Positions 47,517 to 58,282 of a stretch of 64,000 nt of DNA are shown here, piece after piece. The notes under the pieces are model-generated. The model had not been told where the DNA came from. It did no database searches and saw only the letters and a program-made list of their open reading frames with translations. Where the stretch lies: assembly GCA_963839645.1 (NCBI GenBank), contig CAWIVZ010000001.1, positions 186,001 through 250,000 on the forward strand, read 5' to 3'. The number at the start of each line of letters is the position of its first letter. Within the stretch, counting starts at the first letter, position 1. Origin of the DNA: PALSA-911 sp963839645. Lineage in GTDB: Bacteria > Pseudomonadota > Alphaproteobacteria > Acetobacterales > Acetobacteraceae. Position numbers and translations under genes: made by a program.

Positions 47517-48790
47517 CAGCCCCCGACGCCGGAACGCAACGCCGGCGCCTCCCCGGAGCGGGCCACGCCGCGGACGGGCGGGCGGTTACGTTGCCCTGCG
47601 ATCGGGGGCCATTGCAGCAATTCCCGGTAGAGGGAAGCGTGGCCGGCGACGATGGCCTTCAGGCTGAATTCCTGGCGCACCCGTTCGGCGGCGCGCTCCG
47701 CCATCGCCCGCGCCGCCTGCCGATCCTCCAGCATGGCGAGGATCTTCTGCGCCATCAGCTCCGGTACGCCAGGAGGAACCACGAGGCCGGTGATACCATC
47801 CTTCACCACCTCCCGGCAGCCGGGCATGCCGGTGGTCACGGTCGGCACCCCCGCCAGGGCCGCCTCGCAGAGAACGCGCGGCACGCCCTCGCGATACTCG
47901 GAGGGAAACGCGAACACATCGGCAATGCGCAGCAATGCGGCCACATCCGGCCGTGCCCCGGTCGCCAGGACATAGGGCGCATGGCGGTCGATTTCTTCTT
48001 GCGAGACCGACAAGGGCCCTTCGCTCTCGCGCGGGCCGACCAGCACGAACCGCACCGTCGGCCGGACCTTGTGCACTATGGCCGCCGCCTTGAGCAGCGC
48101 CGGGATGCCCTTCTGCCGGGTCATCCGGGTCACCGTCATGACCACCTCCCCGGTCCCGAGACCCAGTTCCTGACGCACCTGTTCCGGCGGAGGCGCTTCT
48201 GCCAGCGCGCGTTCGAAACCATCGACATCCAGGCCCGCACCCGGTATCACCCGACCGCCTTGCTTGCCGGTCATCCCATGGTGATCGAAAAACGCCTGAT
48301 CGTCGTGGATCTCGAATACTGTTGCGGATGCGTATCTGGATGCCCGACGGTGCAGCCCGCGATAGACCGGGCGCAACATCAGCGCCAGCGGGGAATGCGA
48401 CGAATAGAGCCAGCCCCGGCCATTCACGGTTCGAACAACCTGTGTCAAAGGCGCGCCACGCGCCGCCAATGGCACCAGCAACCCCGGCTTGGTGTCGCAG
48501 GTCTGGGCGATGTCCGGGCGGACACGGTTGAGCATGTCGCGCAGCGAGCGGATTGCCGCGAGATCGGCAAGCGGGTTGACAAACCGCTGGAACCGGAACG
48601 AATGGAACTCGATCCCTGCTTTCGCGAACGGCGCGGGGTCGCCGGTACCGGCGGCACTGACCCGAAAGCCGTGCTCGCGCAGAAGATGCATGAACGGAAT
48701 GCGAAAATCGTGGTCCTCGCCGCCGACATACAGCACGTGTGGGTTCGCCATGTTCGGTGCACCGGCTGGTTGAAAATCGGTTGGCATCAC
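47516..48790 (-). CDS. Glycosyltransferase family 4 protein
   Basis: The protein is 424 aa. N-terminal HVLYVGGEDHDFRIPFMHLL and QTCDTKPGLLVPLAARGAP form the acceptor side. VVMTVTRMTRQKGIPALLKA, FAFPSEYREGVPRVLCEAAL and TGMPGCREVVKDGITG are the donor-binding GT-B motifs, with the EX7E-type Glu pair in the second. It adds a sugar to the lipid-linked unit at the cytoplasmic face. The stop overlaps the start of the polymerase gene by 1 bp. The last 35 residues are a Pro/Arg-rich tail. Confidence 0.93.
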   Translation of the reverse strand: MMPTDFQPAGAPNMANPHVLYVGGEDHDFRIPFMHLLREHGFRVSAAGTGDPAPFAKAGIEFHSFRFQRFVNPLADLAAIRSLRDMLNRVRPDIAQTCDTKPGLLVPLAARGAPLTQVVRTVNGRGWLYSSHSPLALMLRPVYRGLHRRASRYASATVFEIHDDQAFFDHHGMTGKQGGRVIPGAGLDVDGFERALAEAPPPEQVRQELGLGTGEVVMTVTRMTRQKGIPALLKAAAIVHKVRPTVRFVLVGPRESEGPLSVSQEEIDRHAPYVLATGARPDVAALLRIADVFAFPSEYREGVPRVLCEAALAGVPTVTTGMPGCREVVKDGITGLVVPPGVPELMAQKILAMLEDRQAARAMAERAAERVRQEFSLKAIVAGHASLYRELLQWPPIAGQRNRPPVRGVARSGEAPALRSGVGG

Positions 48791-49650
48791 TTCACACCGA
48801 TCCGCTTGGCCGCGGCATTGTGCGCCGAGAACACATCCCGCAGCTCTGGTGAAGCATCCAGGGATACGTCCGCGTTCTGCGAACCCCAGCTGAAGGTATA
48901 GTCGAAGACCGGTTCAGGAACGAGCTTGTGCCAGGTCAACAGTATTTGCCGCGCCTGGCTGGCGGTCGGCAGCGTGTATTGCCCGTCCGCATCATTCTTC
49001 CAGGTGCCGCCGCCGAAGGCCTGATATACCGGCACGATGTTGGCACGCGGAATGCCCGCCAGCTCCGCGGCGGCCACGTAGCGGTTTATCATGTCATAAT
49101 CGCAGCCGTTGACTTCGGTCCGGCAGGGATAGGCCGCCAGACCAAACAGGTCGATATGCGAGTTGGCGGGCTTGAAGCTGGCGTCAAACGACGGCGACTT
49201 GGCGGCAGTCATGTTACGAAGCACGATGAAGGTCTTAACCCCTGGCGCATGGGTATGGATCCAATCCGCCTCGGCCTTCAGCATTTCAGCGGTGCAACCG
49301 GGATGCTGGGCGGTTCCAGGGTCCGGCCCGTCCATCAGATAGAAGCCGAACAGCTTTGGATTGCCGATATAGGGCTGTACCGCAGCAATGAACCCGGCAT
49401 CTACGCCGGAGCATTTGCCGACCCAGACCAGTCCATTGACGCCGGCCGGCAGGGCATTCAGCACGGCAAGACTGCTGACATCCGCGAGATTGAATCCAGC
49501 CGCGCCCGGCAGGTAATGGCCGCTCGCATCGAAATTGCTGTTCGCGGCAAAATGCCCCCGCGCGTCGACCGAATGCACGGTTGAGCCAAATACCATGCCT
49601 GAGCAGAGCGCGGAGCCGAGGACCAGAAAGACCGCCGTGGACTTCCGCAT
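48787..49650 (-). CDS. Secreted GH-like domain protein, paralogue of the 28692 N-terminus
   Basis: The 287-aa protein has a signal peptide (MRKSTAVFLVLGSALCSGMV) and AGGAG upstream of the ATG at 49650. The body tracks residues 1-245 of the protein at 28692: GFNLADVSSLAVLNALPAGV, FGFYLMDGPDPG, DLFGLAAYP, PVYQAFGGG and FDYTFSW. The Glu of the DEPDP motif in the relative is Gly here, so if that Glu is catalytic this copy is inactive. Beta/alpha-barrel hydrolase-like, substrate unknown. The last 4 bp overlap the GT4 gene. Confidence 0.75.
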   Translation of the reverse strand: MRKSTAVFLVLGSALCSGMVFGSTVHSVDARGHFAANSNFDASGHYLPGAAGFNLADVSSLAVLNALPAGVNGLVWVGKCSGVDAGFIAAVQPYIGNPKLFGFYLMDGPDPGTAQHPGCTAEMLKAEADWIHTHAPGVKTFIVLRNMTAAKSPSFDASFKPANSHIDLFGLAAYPCRTEVNGCDYDMINRYVAAAELAGIPRANIVPVYQAFGGGTWKNDADGQYTLPTASQARQILLTWHKLVPEPVFDYTFSWGSQNADVSLDASPELRDVFSAHNAAAKRIGVK

Positions 49651-49886
49651 GTAAAGGGCTCCTATTCCGCTCGGATGTGGAACAGATACTAGGGCAACTG
49701 GACGACCGTTCACTACCTGACCGAACGACATTGATCGTTGGAGTTAGACCGCTGGCGCTGCGGGCTTCGCCGCCAGGGGGAGAATTTCCGGCACCCATCG
49801 TTCCGCATATGGACTGGCGGAACGGTTGATCGGTCGGTTGCCATGGGGCGACGGCGCGGTCCGGCTCGCAACAAACACGTACCATT

Positions 49887-52800
49887 TCAGCTGATCGTGA
49901 TGAGGCTTCCCACGCCGCCATCCGAAGCGATGTGGAAACTGCCGCTGCCCAGGCTGGATGTCTGGAACAGCAGGTCCGCCGATTGGGAGCCGTTGGAGAG
50001 TTGCAGCAATCCCGAAGAGGTGTCGAAGCTGAATGCCGCACCGCCGATGCCGAAGTTCTTGAGGTCGACGATGTCTCCGGCGCCAAAGCCTTGCAGCAGC
50101 GGCCCGGCATAGGACGGCGTGCCGACGCTGCTCCCGAAGGTTGCGGTATTGTCGACGGTCAGTGTGCTGGCGCCGATGAAGTTCATCTGCGTTCCCGTGC
50201 CGAGCGCGGTCCCGACCTCCAGCGACGCCGCGTTGTCGAGCAGGAACACGCCGGTGCTGCCGGGGTCGATCGTCGCAACATTCAGCGAGCCGGCGATTTC
50301 GACCGAGCCGTTGTTGACGATCAGAGGCGCGGTATTGGTGCCGGCCAACGTCCATGCCCCGCCGGCATCGAAGGTCAGCGTGCCGAAGCTGGCGAACGAC
50401 CAACCAACGCCGTTCTCGGTTGCCGTGCCGGCACCGCCGGAAAGGCCCGTGATCGTGCCGGTGCCGCCGGCCAGTTCCAGCGTGTTGCCCGTTGCGCTGG
50501 AGCCGCCGACCACGCTGCCGACGAACACCGCGGTCGGGTTCACCACGACCCGGTTGGCGCCGCTGCTGGCGAACGTCACCGACCGCCAACCGCCGGAGAT
50601 CGTGCCGCTGTTGGTGACGGTGCCCGCGCCGTTGTAGACCGCGACCCCGGCCCCAGCGCCCGAGATCATCCCCCCGGCCGCATTGGCGACCGTGCCGCCG
50701 CGCGCGAGATCGATGCCGATGTTGCCGGTGCCGATGATGCTGCCGGAATTCGTGACCGACGCCGCGGCACCATTGGCATAGACGCCGAATGTCGTGGCGG
50801 AGATGTACCCGGTGTTGCCGACGCTGCCGCCGTGGGCGAGGTCGATACCCGCAACGCCGGCGCTGATGCTGCCGGCGTTCGTCACCGTTCCCACCGCTGT
50901 CTTCGTGACATAGACGCCGTTGCTGCCGCCCGTGATGAAGGCGCCGCCGCCGTTGGTCACGGTTCCACCCGCCGCCAGTACTACGCCGCTGCTGCTGGTT
51001 CCGCCGATATAACCGTCATTGGTCACGGTTCCCGCGGCGCCGGCAACAAATACCCCGAACTGCCCGCCGGATATCGCGCCCGTGGATGTATTGCCAACCG
51101 TGCCGCCAAATCCGAGATCGATCCCCGCGACATTCGAGTTGATCGTGCCGGAATTGGTGACGGTCCCGGCCGCGCGGGATTTGACATAGATGCCGTTGCT
51201 GCCGCCGAAGATCGAAGCACCCGCCGCGTTCGACACGCTCCCGCCGAAGCCCAATAACACCCCGCTGGACGACGTTCCGGCAAGCATCCCCGCGTTGCTG
51301 ACCGAGCCGGCCGCCCGATTGACGAACACGCCGAACTGGCTGCCGGAAATTGCTGCGCCCGCAGCATTGGTCACCACCCCGCCGCCCGCGAGATCCACCG
51401 CCGCACCGTTGGCGCCGGTGATGCTGCCGGCATTGGTGACGGTTCCCGCGAACGGATATTTGACATAGACGCCGTCGCTGCCACCGGCGATGGAGGCGCC
51501 GGTGGCATTGACGACGCTGCCGCCTGCCGCGAGCACGACACCGCCGAATATCGTACTGGCGATGGTGCCGTTGTTGCTGATCAGCCCGGCGTCCCCGGCC
51601 ACGAACACGCCGAACTGCGCGCCCCAAATCGACCCGGCCGAGCTGTTCGAGACGGTGCCGCCTCCGCCCAGGTCCACGCCGGCGCCGTTCGTTGAGCTGA
51701 TGCTGCCGGCGTTGGTTATGGTCCCCTGCGTGCCGCTCTTGACGTAGATGCCACTGCTGCTGCCCGAAATCGACCCGCCCACCGTATTGCTCACGCTGCC
51801 GCCACCTGCGAGATCGACGCCGATGGAGCCTGTGCCGACGATGTTGCCGCTGTTGGTGACTGTGCCGGTGCTGCCGCCGATAAAGATTCCGAAGCTGCCG
51901 GCGGAAATGGAGGCGTTGGCGGCGTTGCTGACACTGCCGCCATTCTGCAACAGGATCGCGGTGCCTCCCGATAGGCTCCCCGCATTGGCGACCGACCCGA
52001 ATGCACCGGAGATCGCGATGCCATTCGTTCCACCGGCTATGGCTGCAGCCAGCCCGTTGCTGATCACGCCGCTGCCGGCAAGGAAGATGCCATTCCCATC
52101 GGCCGCGGAGATCTGGCCGTTGTTGGTAATGGTCGTGCTGCCGGCCGTCCCGAAAATGGCGTCCACCCCGGTTCCGGACGTGCTTACGGAACCCGTGCTG
52201 GTGATGCTCAGCGGATTGGCGGTGGCCGAGATGACATAGGGCCCGATCAACGCCGTGCTGATCGTCGCGCCCGATGGTCCCCCTCCGCCGCCAATGGTTC
52301 CAGTGGTGGGGCCGGTGGGAGCATTGTCGAACACGCTCAGTGTCGCGGCACCCGCGGCATCACGGGGCGCGGCCAGGTTGAACGAACTGAGGATCGTGCT
52401 GAGGAGATTGTAGTGGTTGTAGGCGGTCGTGTAGTTGCCCGGCACGACGTGCGCGCCATACAGGATTGCAGCCACCTGGTTGGTGGCGCTGTTATCGCCT
52501 TCATCCCAGACAACGACCAGCAGCGAATTATTCGTCAACGCCCACTGCGCATAGGCGTCGAGATTGGCCTGCAACCAGGAATTGCCCTGCTGGACGGTTC
52601 CGTTGTGCATGTCGTGATAGACGTTCGGCGTAATGAAGGAAACCGTGGGCAGACTGGCGAAATCGCCGTGCGGAAAGGCGGCGAAATCCTTCTCGACCGT
52701 CATGCCCTCGGGAAAGGACTCCCAGGGGTTGTGATCGGTACGACGTGCCGCTGTGTTCCACCCATCCGGTGAAGCTCTTGCCAGCCCCTTGCAGGATGGA

Positions 52801-53043
52801 GGCTAGCGTCGGTCCAGGCTCGGTGTAATGGTTGTCGTCCGTGATGCCAAACGTGCTGCCGGCGTAGAGGGCAAAATAGTTCGGCTCGCTGGGGTGGGTA
52901 ATTGCCGTGTAGGCCGTGAGCAGCGCGCCGCCCGCGGCAAGACTGTTGATGTACGGAGCGTTGGCGGTATCGCCTATGATTTCGCTGTAGTCTTTGTTTT
53001 CCTCAACAACGACCACGATGTGATCATAGGTGGGTGCCGCCAT
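49887..53043 (-). CDS. Phosphoesterase with long beta-helix repeat tail, one N-terminal frameshift
   Basis: About 1050 aa. The ATG at 53043 (MAAPTYDHIVVVVEENKDY) has GGGGAG upstream. Residues 1-245 form a phosphoesterase like that at 28692 (HPSEPNYFALYAGSTFGITD; PWESFPEGMTVEKDFA). One extra base near 52738 breaks it at about residue 102. Residues about 260-840 are Gly/Asn/Thr-rich repeats of the type AGTVTNAGSI...GGSVSNAAGASI, fitting a right-handed beta-helix as in adhesins. The C-terminal 200 residues (LTVDNTATFGSSVGTPSYAG) are almost identical to those of the next protein. No autotransporter barrel, so type I-like export is possible. Confidence 0.78.
49921..50756. repeat. 836-bp near-identical duplicate, copy 1
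   Basis: Matches 53171-54006 at a constant offset of 3250 bp with no indels and about ten base differences seen by eye. It covers the C-terminal domain and last repeat of the two large secreted proteins. Confidence 0.9.
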
Positions 53044-53136
53044 TGATCAATCTCCCCTCGGACGGTTTGACGTCGGCCTCCTCAAGGCACCCATCTCGAC
53101 GTCGCGTCGTTAACGTTTGATGTAACGTCGTAGGGC

Positions 53137-55831
53137 TCAGCTATATGTGATCATCGAGCCGGTCACTCCATCCGAAGCGATGTGGAAACTGCCGCTGCCC
53201 AGGCTGGATGTCTGGAACAGCAGGTCCGCCGATTGAGAGCCGTTGGAGAGTTGCAGCAATCCCGAAGTGGTGTCGAAGCTGAATGCCGCACCGCCGATGC
53301 CGAAGTTCTTGAGGTCGACGATGTCTCCGGCGCCAAAGCCTTGCAGCAGCGGCCCGGCATAGGACGGCGTGCCGACGCTGCTCCCGAAGGTTGCGGTATT
53401 GTCGACGGTCAGTGTGCTGGCGCCGATGAAGTTCATCTGCGTTCCCGTGCCGAGCGCGGTCCCGACCTCCAGCGACGCCGCGTTGTCGAGCAGGAACACG
53501 CCGGTGCTGCCGGGGTCGATCGTCGATACATTCAGCGAGCCGGCGATTTCGACCGAGCCGTTGTTGACGATCAGCGGCGCGGTATTGGTGCCGGCCAACG
53601 TCCATGCCCCGCCGGCATCGAAGGTCAGCGTGCCGAAGCTGGCGAACGACCAACTAACGCCGTTCTCGGTCGCCGTGCCGGCGCCGCCGGCAAGGCCCGT
53701 GATCGTGCCGGTGCCGCCGGCCAGTTCCAGCGTGTTGCCCGTTGCGCTGGAGCCGCCGACCACGCTGCCGACGAACACCGCGGTCGGGTTCACCACGACC
53801 CGGTTGGCGCCGCTGCTGGCGAACGTCACCGACCGCCAACCGCCGGAGATCGTGCCGCTGTTGGTGACGGTGCCCGCGCCGTTGTAGACCGCGACCCCGG
53901 CCCCAGCGCCCGAGATCATCCCCCCGGCCGCATTGGCGACCGTGCCGCCGCGCGCGAGATCGATGCCGATGTTGCCGGTGCCGATGATGCTGCCGGAATT
54001 CGTGACGTCTCCCGCAGCGCCGGTGACGAACACGCCGAAGCTGCCGCCGGTCAGCATTCCGGTGTTGGCAACGCTGCCCCCGCCTTCCAGGTCCGCGCCC
54101 GCCGCGCCGGTGGCGCTGACGATGCCGGAATTGATCAGGGTTCCGGCCAGTCCGAAGGAGACCCCGGCGGAGTTGCCCAGAATTGAACCGCCGGCGTTGT
54201 TGGTTACCGTGCCGCCCGCCTGGATGGCGACGCCGTTGTTGCTGGCGCCGCTGATGACGCCGCTGTTATCGACGGTGCCGGCCGCGCCGGTCACGAAGAC
54301 GCCGAATTCCAGGCCCGCTATGGATCCTCCCACGGAATTCGTGACGCTGCCACCGCCGCCCAAAGCGACGCCCGCGCCATTCGAACTCAGGCTGCCGGCG
54401 TTGGTCACGGTCCCGGCGGCGGTGCTGCGGACATAGACCGCATTGCTGCCGCCGAAGATGGAGGCACCGACAGCGTTCGTCACGCTTCCGCCCGCGCCCA
54501 GCACCACCCCGTCATAACGCGTGCCGGTGATCGCCCCGCTGTTGGAGACAACGCCGGCCGCGCCGGCAATGAAAACACCGAACTGACCACCGCTGACGGA
54601 TCCGGCGGAGTTGTTCGTTAGCACGCCACCGTCCGCAAGGTCGATGCCGGCCCCACTCGCACCGTTGATACTGCCAGTATTGGTAACCGTGCCGGCGGAC
54701 CGATATTTTACATAAACGCCATTGCTGGCACCACTTATAACGCCAGTCGAATCGTTCGTGACGATGCCGCCGAGACCCAGAATAACGCCGTCATAGACGC
54801 TGCCCGAAATCGTGCCGCTGTTGGCAAAAGTGCCGAAGCCGCCTTCGATGAAGGCTCCGAACAGACTGCCGGAGATGGATCCGGTCGAGGTGTTCGTGAG
54901 CGAACCGCCGGTCTCCAGGTAAACACCAGCGTCGGTGGTCCCGCTAATGCTACCGGAATTGACGACGCTCCCCAGGCCACCCTTGATAAAGACGCCGGTC
55001 TGTCCCGAGATGGATGCGCCGACAGAGTTGGTAACGCTGCCCCCGGCGCTGATGAGGATGCCAAGATGGTAGGGTCCGATTACGGTGCCAGCGTTGACGA
55101 TCGTGCCGGCGCCGCCGGTGATGAAGATGCCAGCTCCGACAAATTGGCCCATGCCTGAAATGGTGGCCCCGGCGGTGTTGGTGACAGTGCCGCCGGCCCA
55201 AAGGGCAATTCCGTCATCGACGGTGGCGAGGATCATGCCGGAATTGGTGACCGTTCCGATGCCACCCTGGATGGTGACGCCATCCTCACCGCTAAGGATC
55301 GACCCCGTGTTGGTAACGGCCCCGCCGTGGTTCAATGCCACGCCATAAGCCGGGCCGGTGATGAGGCCAGCGTTCGTGACCGTACCCGTAGCGCCGGTGA
55401 TGTAGATACCGGCGCCGGAAGACAATCCGGCGCCGAGCACACCGGTACCGGAAATCGAGCCTCCCAAATCATTGACGACGCTACCACCGGCCTTGAGGAC
55501 AAGGCCGTCCTTGCCCGAGATCGAACCGCCCGCCTTGTTGGAGATGATGCCCACTCCGGCCAGCGACACGCCGAACCCCGTGGAGGACGACACCGACCCT
55601 GAATTCTCGATGGTCCAAATGGTGCCGGACGCTCCGTCGATCGCATCCAGCCCGGCGCCGGTCGAATTGACCGCACCGGTGCTGGTGATGGTCAGCGGAT
55701 TGTCGATAACAGCCGAGCATGACAGGCCCGATACGATTGGTGCTGATCGTCTGCCATTCGTGCTCCCCTCGCAAGAACCGCACGCGAGCCAACGATGCGC
55801 GATTGTTGGTTCGATACTCACCTTTGCTCAT
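53137..55831 (-). CDS. Large beta-helix repeat protein, start-proximal frameshift
   Basis: About 897 aa. Removing one extra base near 55715 joins MSKGEYRTNNRASLARVRF (ATG at 55831) to IGPVMLAVIDNPLTITSTG, which aligns with IGPYVISATANPLSITSTG of the neighbour. Nearly the whole chain is repeats such as GGSVTNAVGASIFGGSNAVY and AGTVTNAGSLSSNGAGVALG. The same C-terminal domain follows. There is no enzyme domain, so it looks like a repeat-only partner or adhesin. It is 90 bp upstream of the phosphoesterase gene and likely co-transcribed. Confidence 0.78.
53171..54006. repeat. 836-bp near-identical duplicate, copy 2
   Basis: Partner of 49921-50756. Outside this block the two proteins share the repeat style but not close identity, so the boundary is sharp. 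Confidence 0.9.
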
Positions 55832-56585
55832 CGCTGCCGTGCCTCGGCATCCGCCCGAAGCGCCATGCACGGCATTGCGATGCACAACCCCAGTCCCGAT
55901 CCGTGTTTCCGCACTTCGTCGGCGTCTGCGTATTGTCGTCAGGCAAGCCGAAGAACTTGCGGGTACGGAGAAGCGATGTTGCCTGAATATATCGAAATCG
56001 AACTGCTGCCTATCTGACCGTTGGATTTAGCCCGGATGACGCGGGATGCACCGAGGCCAGGGTGCGGCTGCGACACGCTTCGCGGGCTACGCGGCAATTC
56101 CTGGCCCCTATGGCCGTCTCGGGGAAGTTTGCGGCCGCTGGTGGGCAATCCGGGCGTTGCTATCACGGAAATTGCCTTTCTCGGACTTGGATTGTACCCC
56201 ATGGCGCAGCGCAGGATCGGCATTTCCGATCCGGGTTGGCCTGCTCCGCAATGAGACCCAGAACGGCCGCCTGGCATGGAACCACCAATGTGGCGTTGGT
56301 GATCTGGTACCGGCCAGGCGGTTGGCGGACACTGCCAGGACGCGATTGTCATAACGAAAGTACCATCTTAAGATTATCGATGATGATCTTTGGAACAGGG
56401 TGCCTTACCGTTTTGATATCGAAGTCAACATCGGCCGGCCTGGCGGAAGGCACGATGCCGAGGCCTTGAACAGGAAAGAGCCGCGGCATAACGTCTCGGT
56501 CTCGCAGCGATGCCTTGGCCCGTTTCAACAATAAGCAAGGCATTCCCCAACGGGACGCTCAGTCAGCTGACAGGAAGGAGATCAG
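55832..56585. other. Long intergenic region at the right edge of the island
   Basis: About 750 bp without a convincing gene between the leftward repeat protein and rightward galE. The last 250 bp are AT-richer (ACCATCTTAAGATTATCG) and should hold the galE promoter. No transposase remnant or tRNA was seen. Confidence 0.45.
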
Positions 56586-57575
56586 ATGGGCCGCTACCTC
56601 GTTACCGGTGGCGCCGGGTATGTCGGAAGTCACACCGTGCTCGCGCTCACCGAATCCGGCCATGAGGTGGTGGTGTTCGATAATCTGCGGCAGGGGCACT
56701 CCCAGGCGCTAGGGGATGGGGTGCGATTGGTCATCGGTGATCTTGCCGACTCCGCCGCCGTCGATGCGGTCCTCGCCGAGGGCAAATGGGACGGCGTGCT
56801 GCATTTCGCCGCCTTGTCGCTGGTGGGCGAGAGCATGCGCGAACCGTTCCGCTATCTGTTGGAAAACGGCGTGAACGGCATTCGGCTGATCGAGGCGTGC
56901 GTGCGGCGCGGCGTGCCCCGCTTCGTGCTGTCTTCCACCGCCAATCTGTTCGGTACCCCGAACCAGATCCCGATCCCCGAGGACACCGACATCGATCCCG
57001 GCTCCCCCTACGGCGAGAGCAAGCGGATGCTGGAGCGTGCGCTGCACTGGGCCGATCGGATCCACGGCCTGCGCTCGGCCTGTCTGCGCTATTTCAACGC
57101 CGCGGGCGCCGATCCAGGCGGCCGGCTCGGCGAGGATCACGACCCTGAGACGCATCTGATCCCCCTGGTGATCGACGCCGCCCTCGGCCTCCGCCCTGCC
57201 TTGCAGGTATTCGGCAACGACTACCCGACGCCGGACGGCACCTGCATCCGTGACTACGTGCATGTCACGGACCTCGCCCAGGCTCACATTCTGGCGCTGA
57301 ACTGCCTGACGGACCGCAGCGTGCGCTTCAACCTTGGCAACGGCCAGGGCCACAGTGTGCTGGAAGTGATCGCCGCGGTCGAACGGGTCAGCGGCCGTCC
57401 TGTGCCGTACGATATCGCGCCGCGCCGTGCCGGCGATCCGCCGGTGCTGGTGGCGTCCTCGGCCCGCATCCGCGCCGAGACCGGCTGGAACCCATGCTTC
57501 CCCGGCCTGCATGACATCGTGCGCACGGCCTATGATTGGCGCCTGGCCCACCCGGATGGCTACGCTTCGAAATAG
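56586..57575 (+). CDS. galE: UDP-glucose 4-epimerase
   Basis: The protein is 329 aa, with an AAGGAGATC ribosome site before the ATG. YLVTGGAGYVGSHTVLALTE binds NAD. The catalytic set is the Ser/Thr of LSSTANLFG and the Tyr and Lys of PYGESKRM. RYFNAAGADP and DGTCIRDYVHVTDLA are classic GalE motifs. It interconverts UDP-glucose and UDP-galactose and may supply the exopolysaccharide pathway next to it. Confidence 0.95.
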   Translation: MGRYLVTGGAGYVGSHTVLALTESGHEVVVFDNLRQGHSQALGDGVRLVIGDLADSAAVDAVLAEGKWDGVLHFAALSLVGESMREPFRYLLENGVNGIRLIEACVRRGVPRFVLSSTANLFGTPNQIPIPEDTDIDPGSPYGESKRMLERALHWADRIHGLRSACLRYFNAAGADPGGRLGEDHDPETHLIPLVIDAALGLRPALQVFGNDYPTPDGTCIRDYVHVTDLAQAHILALNCLTDRSVRFNLGNGQGHSVLEVIAAVERVSGRPVPYDIAPRRAGDPPVLVASSARIRAETGWNPCFPGLHDIVRTAYDWRLAHPDGYASK

Positions 57576-57584
57576 CGTCCTGCT

Positions 57585-58280
57585 TCAGAAGTAGTTCCAG
57601 AAGTTCGACGCCCGGGCCTCGTCGGGCAGGCCGTCGAAGACGATCTGGCCGTTGTTCATGATGACCACTCGGTCGGCGATGCGCATGGCGGCGGCGACGT
57701 TCTGTTCGACCAGCAGGGCGGTTACGCCGTGGGCTCGGCAGACCTCCTGCACCTGGTCGAACATGCGTTCCACGAGGTTGGGTGCGAGGCCGATCGAGGG
57801 TTCGTCCAGCAGCAGGCAGCGCGGCGTGCCGAGGATGGCGAGCGACATTGCCAGCATTTGCTGTTGGCCGCCCGACAGACTGCCGGAGCGGGTGGCGCGG
57901 CGTTCGTCCAGCACGGGGAACAGCTTGTAGACATCGTTGATTTCGAACATCGCGCCGGGGCCGCAATTGCGGGCGGCGACGACGTCGATGTTTTCGGCGA
58001 CCGACAAATCCGGGAAGATGCCGCGGCCTTCGGGCAGCAGGCGCAGACCCATCGCCACGCGATCGGATACCGACAGGCGGTCGATGCGCTTGTCGTCGAA
58101 CTGGACTTCGCCGGCGCGGGGCGCCAGCAGGCCCATGATGGTTTTCAGGGTGGTGGTCTTGCCGGCGCCGTTATGGCCGAGGAAGGCCATGATCTGGCCT
58201 GGCTCCAAGGCGAAGGAGACGTCGTGGATGACGGTTTTCGAGCCGTAGCCGGCGGCGAGGGAGGAGAGGCGCAGCAGCAT
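57585..58280 (-). CDS. livF: Branched-chain-type ABC transporter ATP-binding protein LivF
   Basis: The protein is 231 aa with all ABC motifs intact: Walker A GHNGAGKTTTLK, signature LSGGQQQMLAMSLAILGTP, Walker B CLLLDEPSIGLAP and the H-loop region TALLVEQNVAAA. Last gene of the intact leftward binding protein-H-M-G-F operon, 2 bp after livG. It contrasts with the broken operon at 22.3 kb. Confidence 0.93.
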   Translation of the reverse strand: MLLRLSSLAAGYGSKTVIHDVSFALEPGQIMAFLGHNGAGKTTTLKTIMGLLAPRAGEVQFDDKRIDRLSVSDRVAMGLRLLPEGRGIFPDLSVAENIDVVAARNCGPGAMFEINDVYKLFPVLDERRATRSGSLSGGQQQMLAMSLAILGTPRCLLLDEPSIGLAPNLVERMFDQVQEVCRAHGVTALLVEQNVAAAMRIADRVVIMNNGQIVFDGLPDEARASNFWNYF

Positions 58281-58282
58281 GG

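Noticed and set aside
49887..55700. CRISPR-like array from the regular repeats
   Set aside because: The repeats are in frame, degenerate and protein-coding, with no constant repeat and unique spacer pattern.
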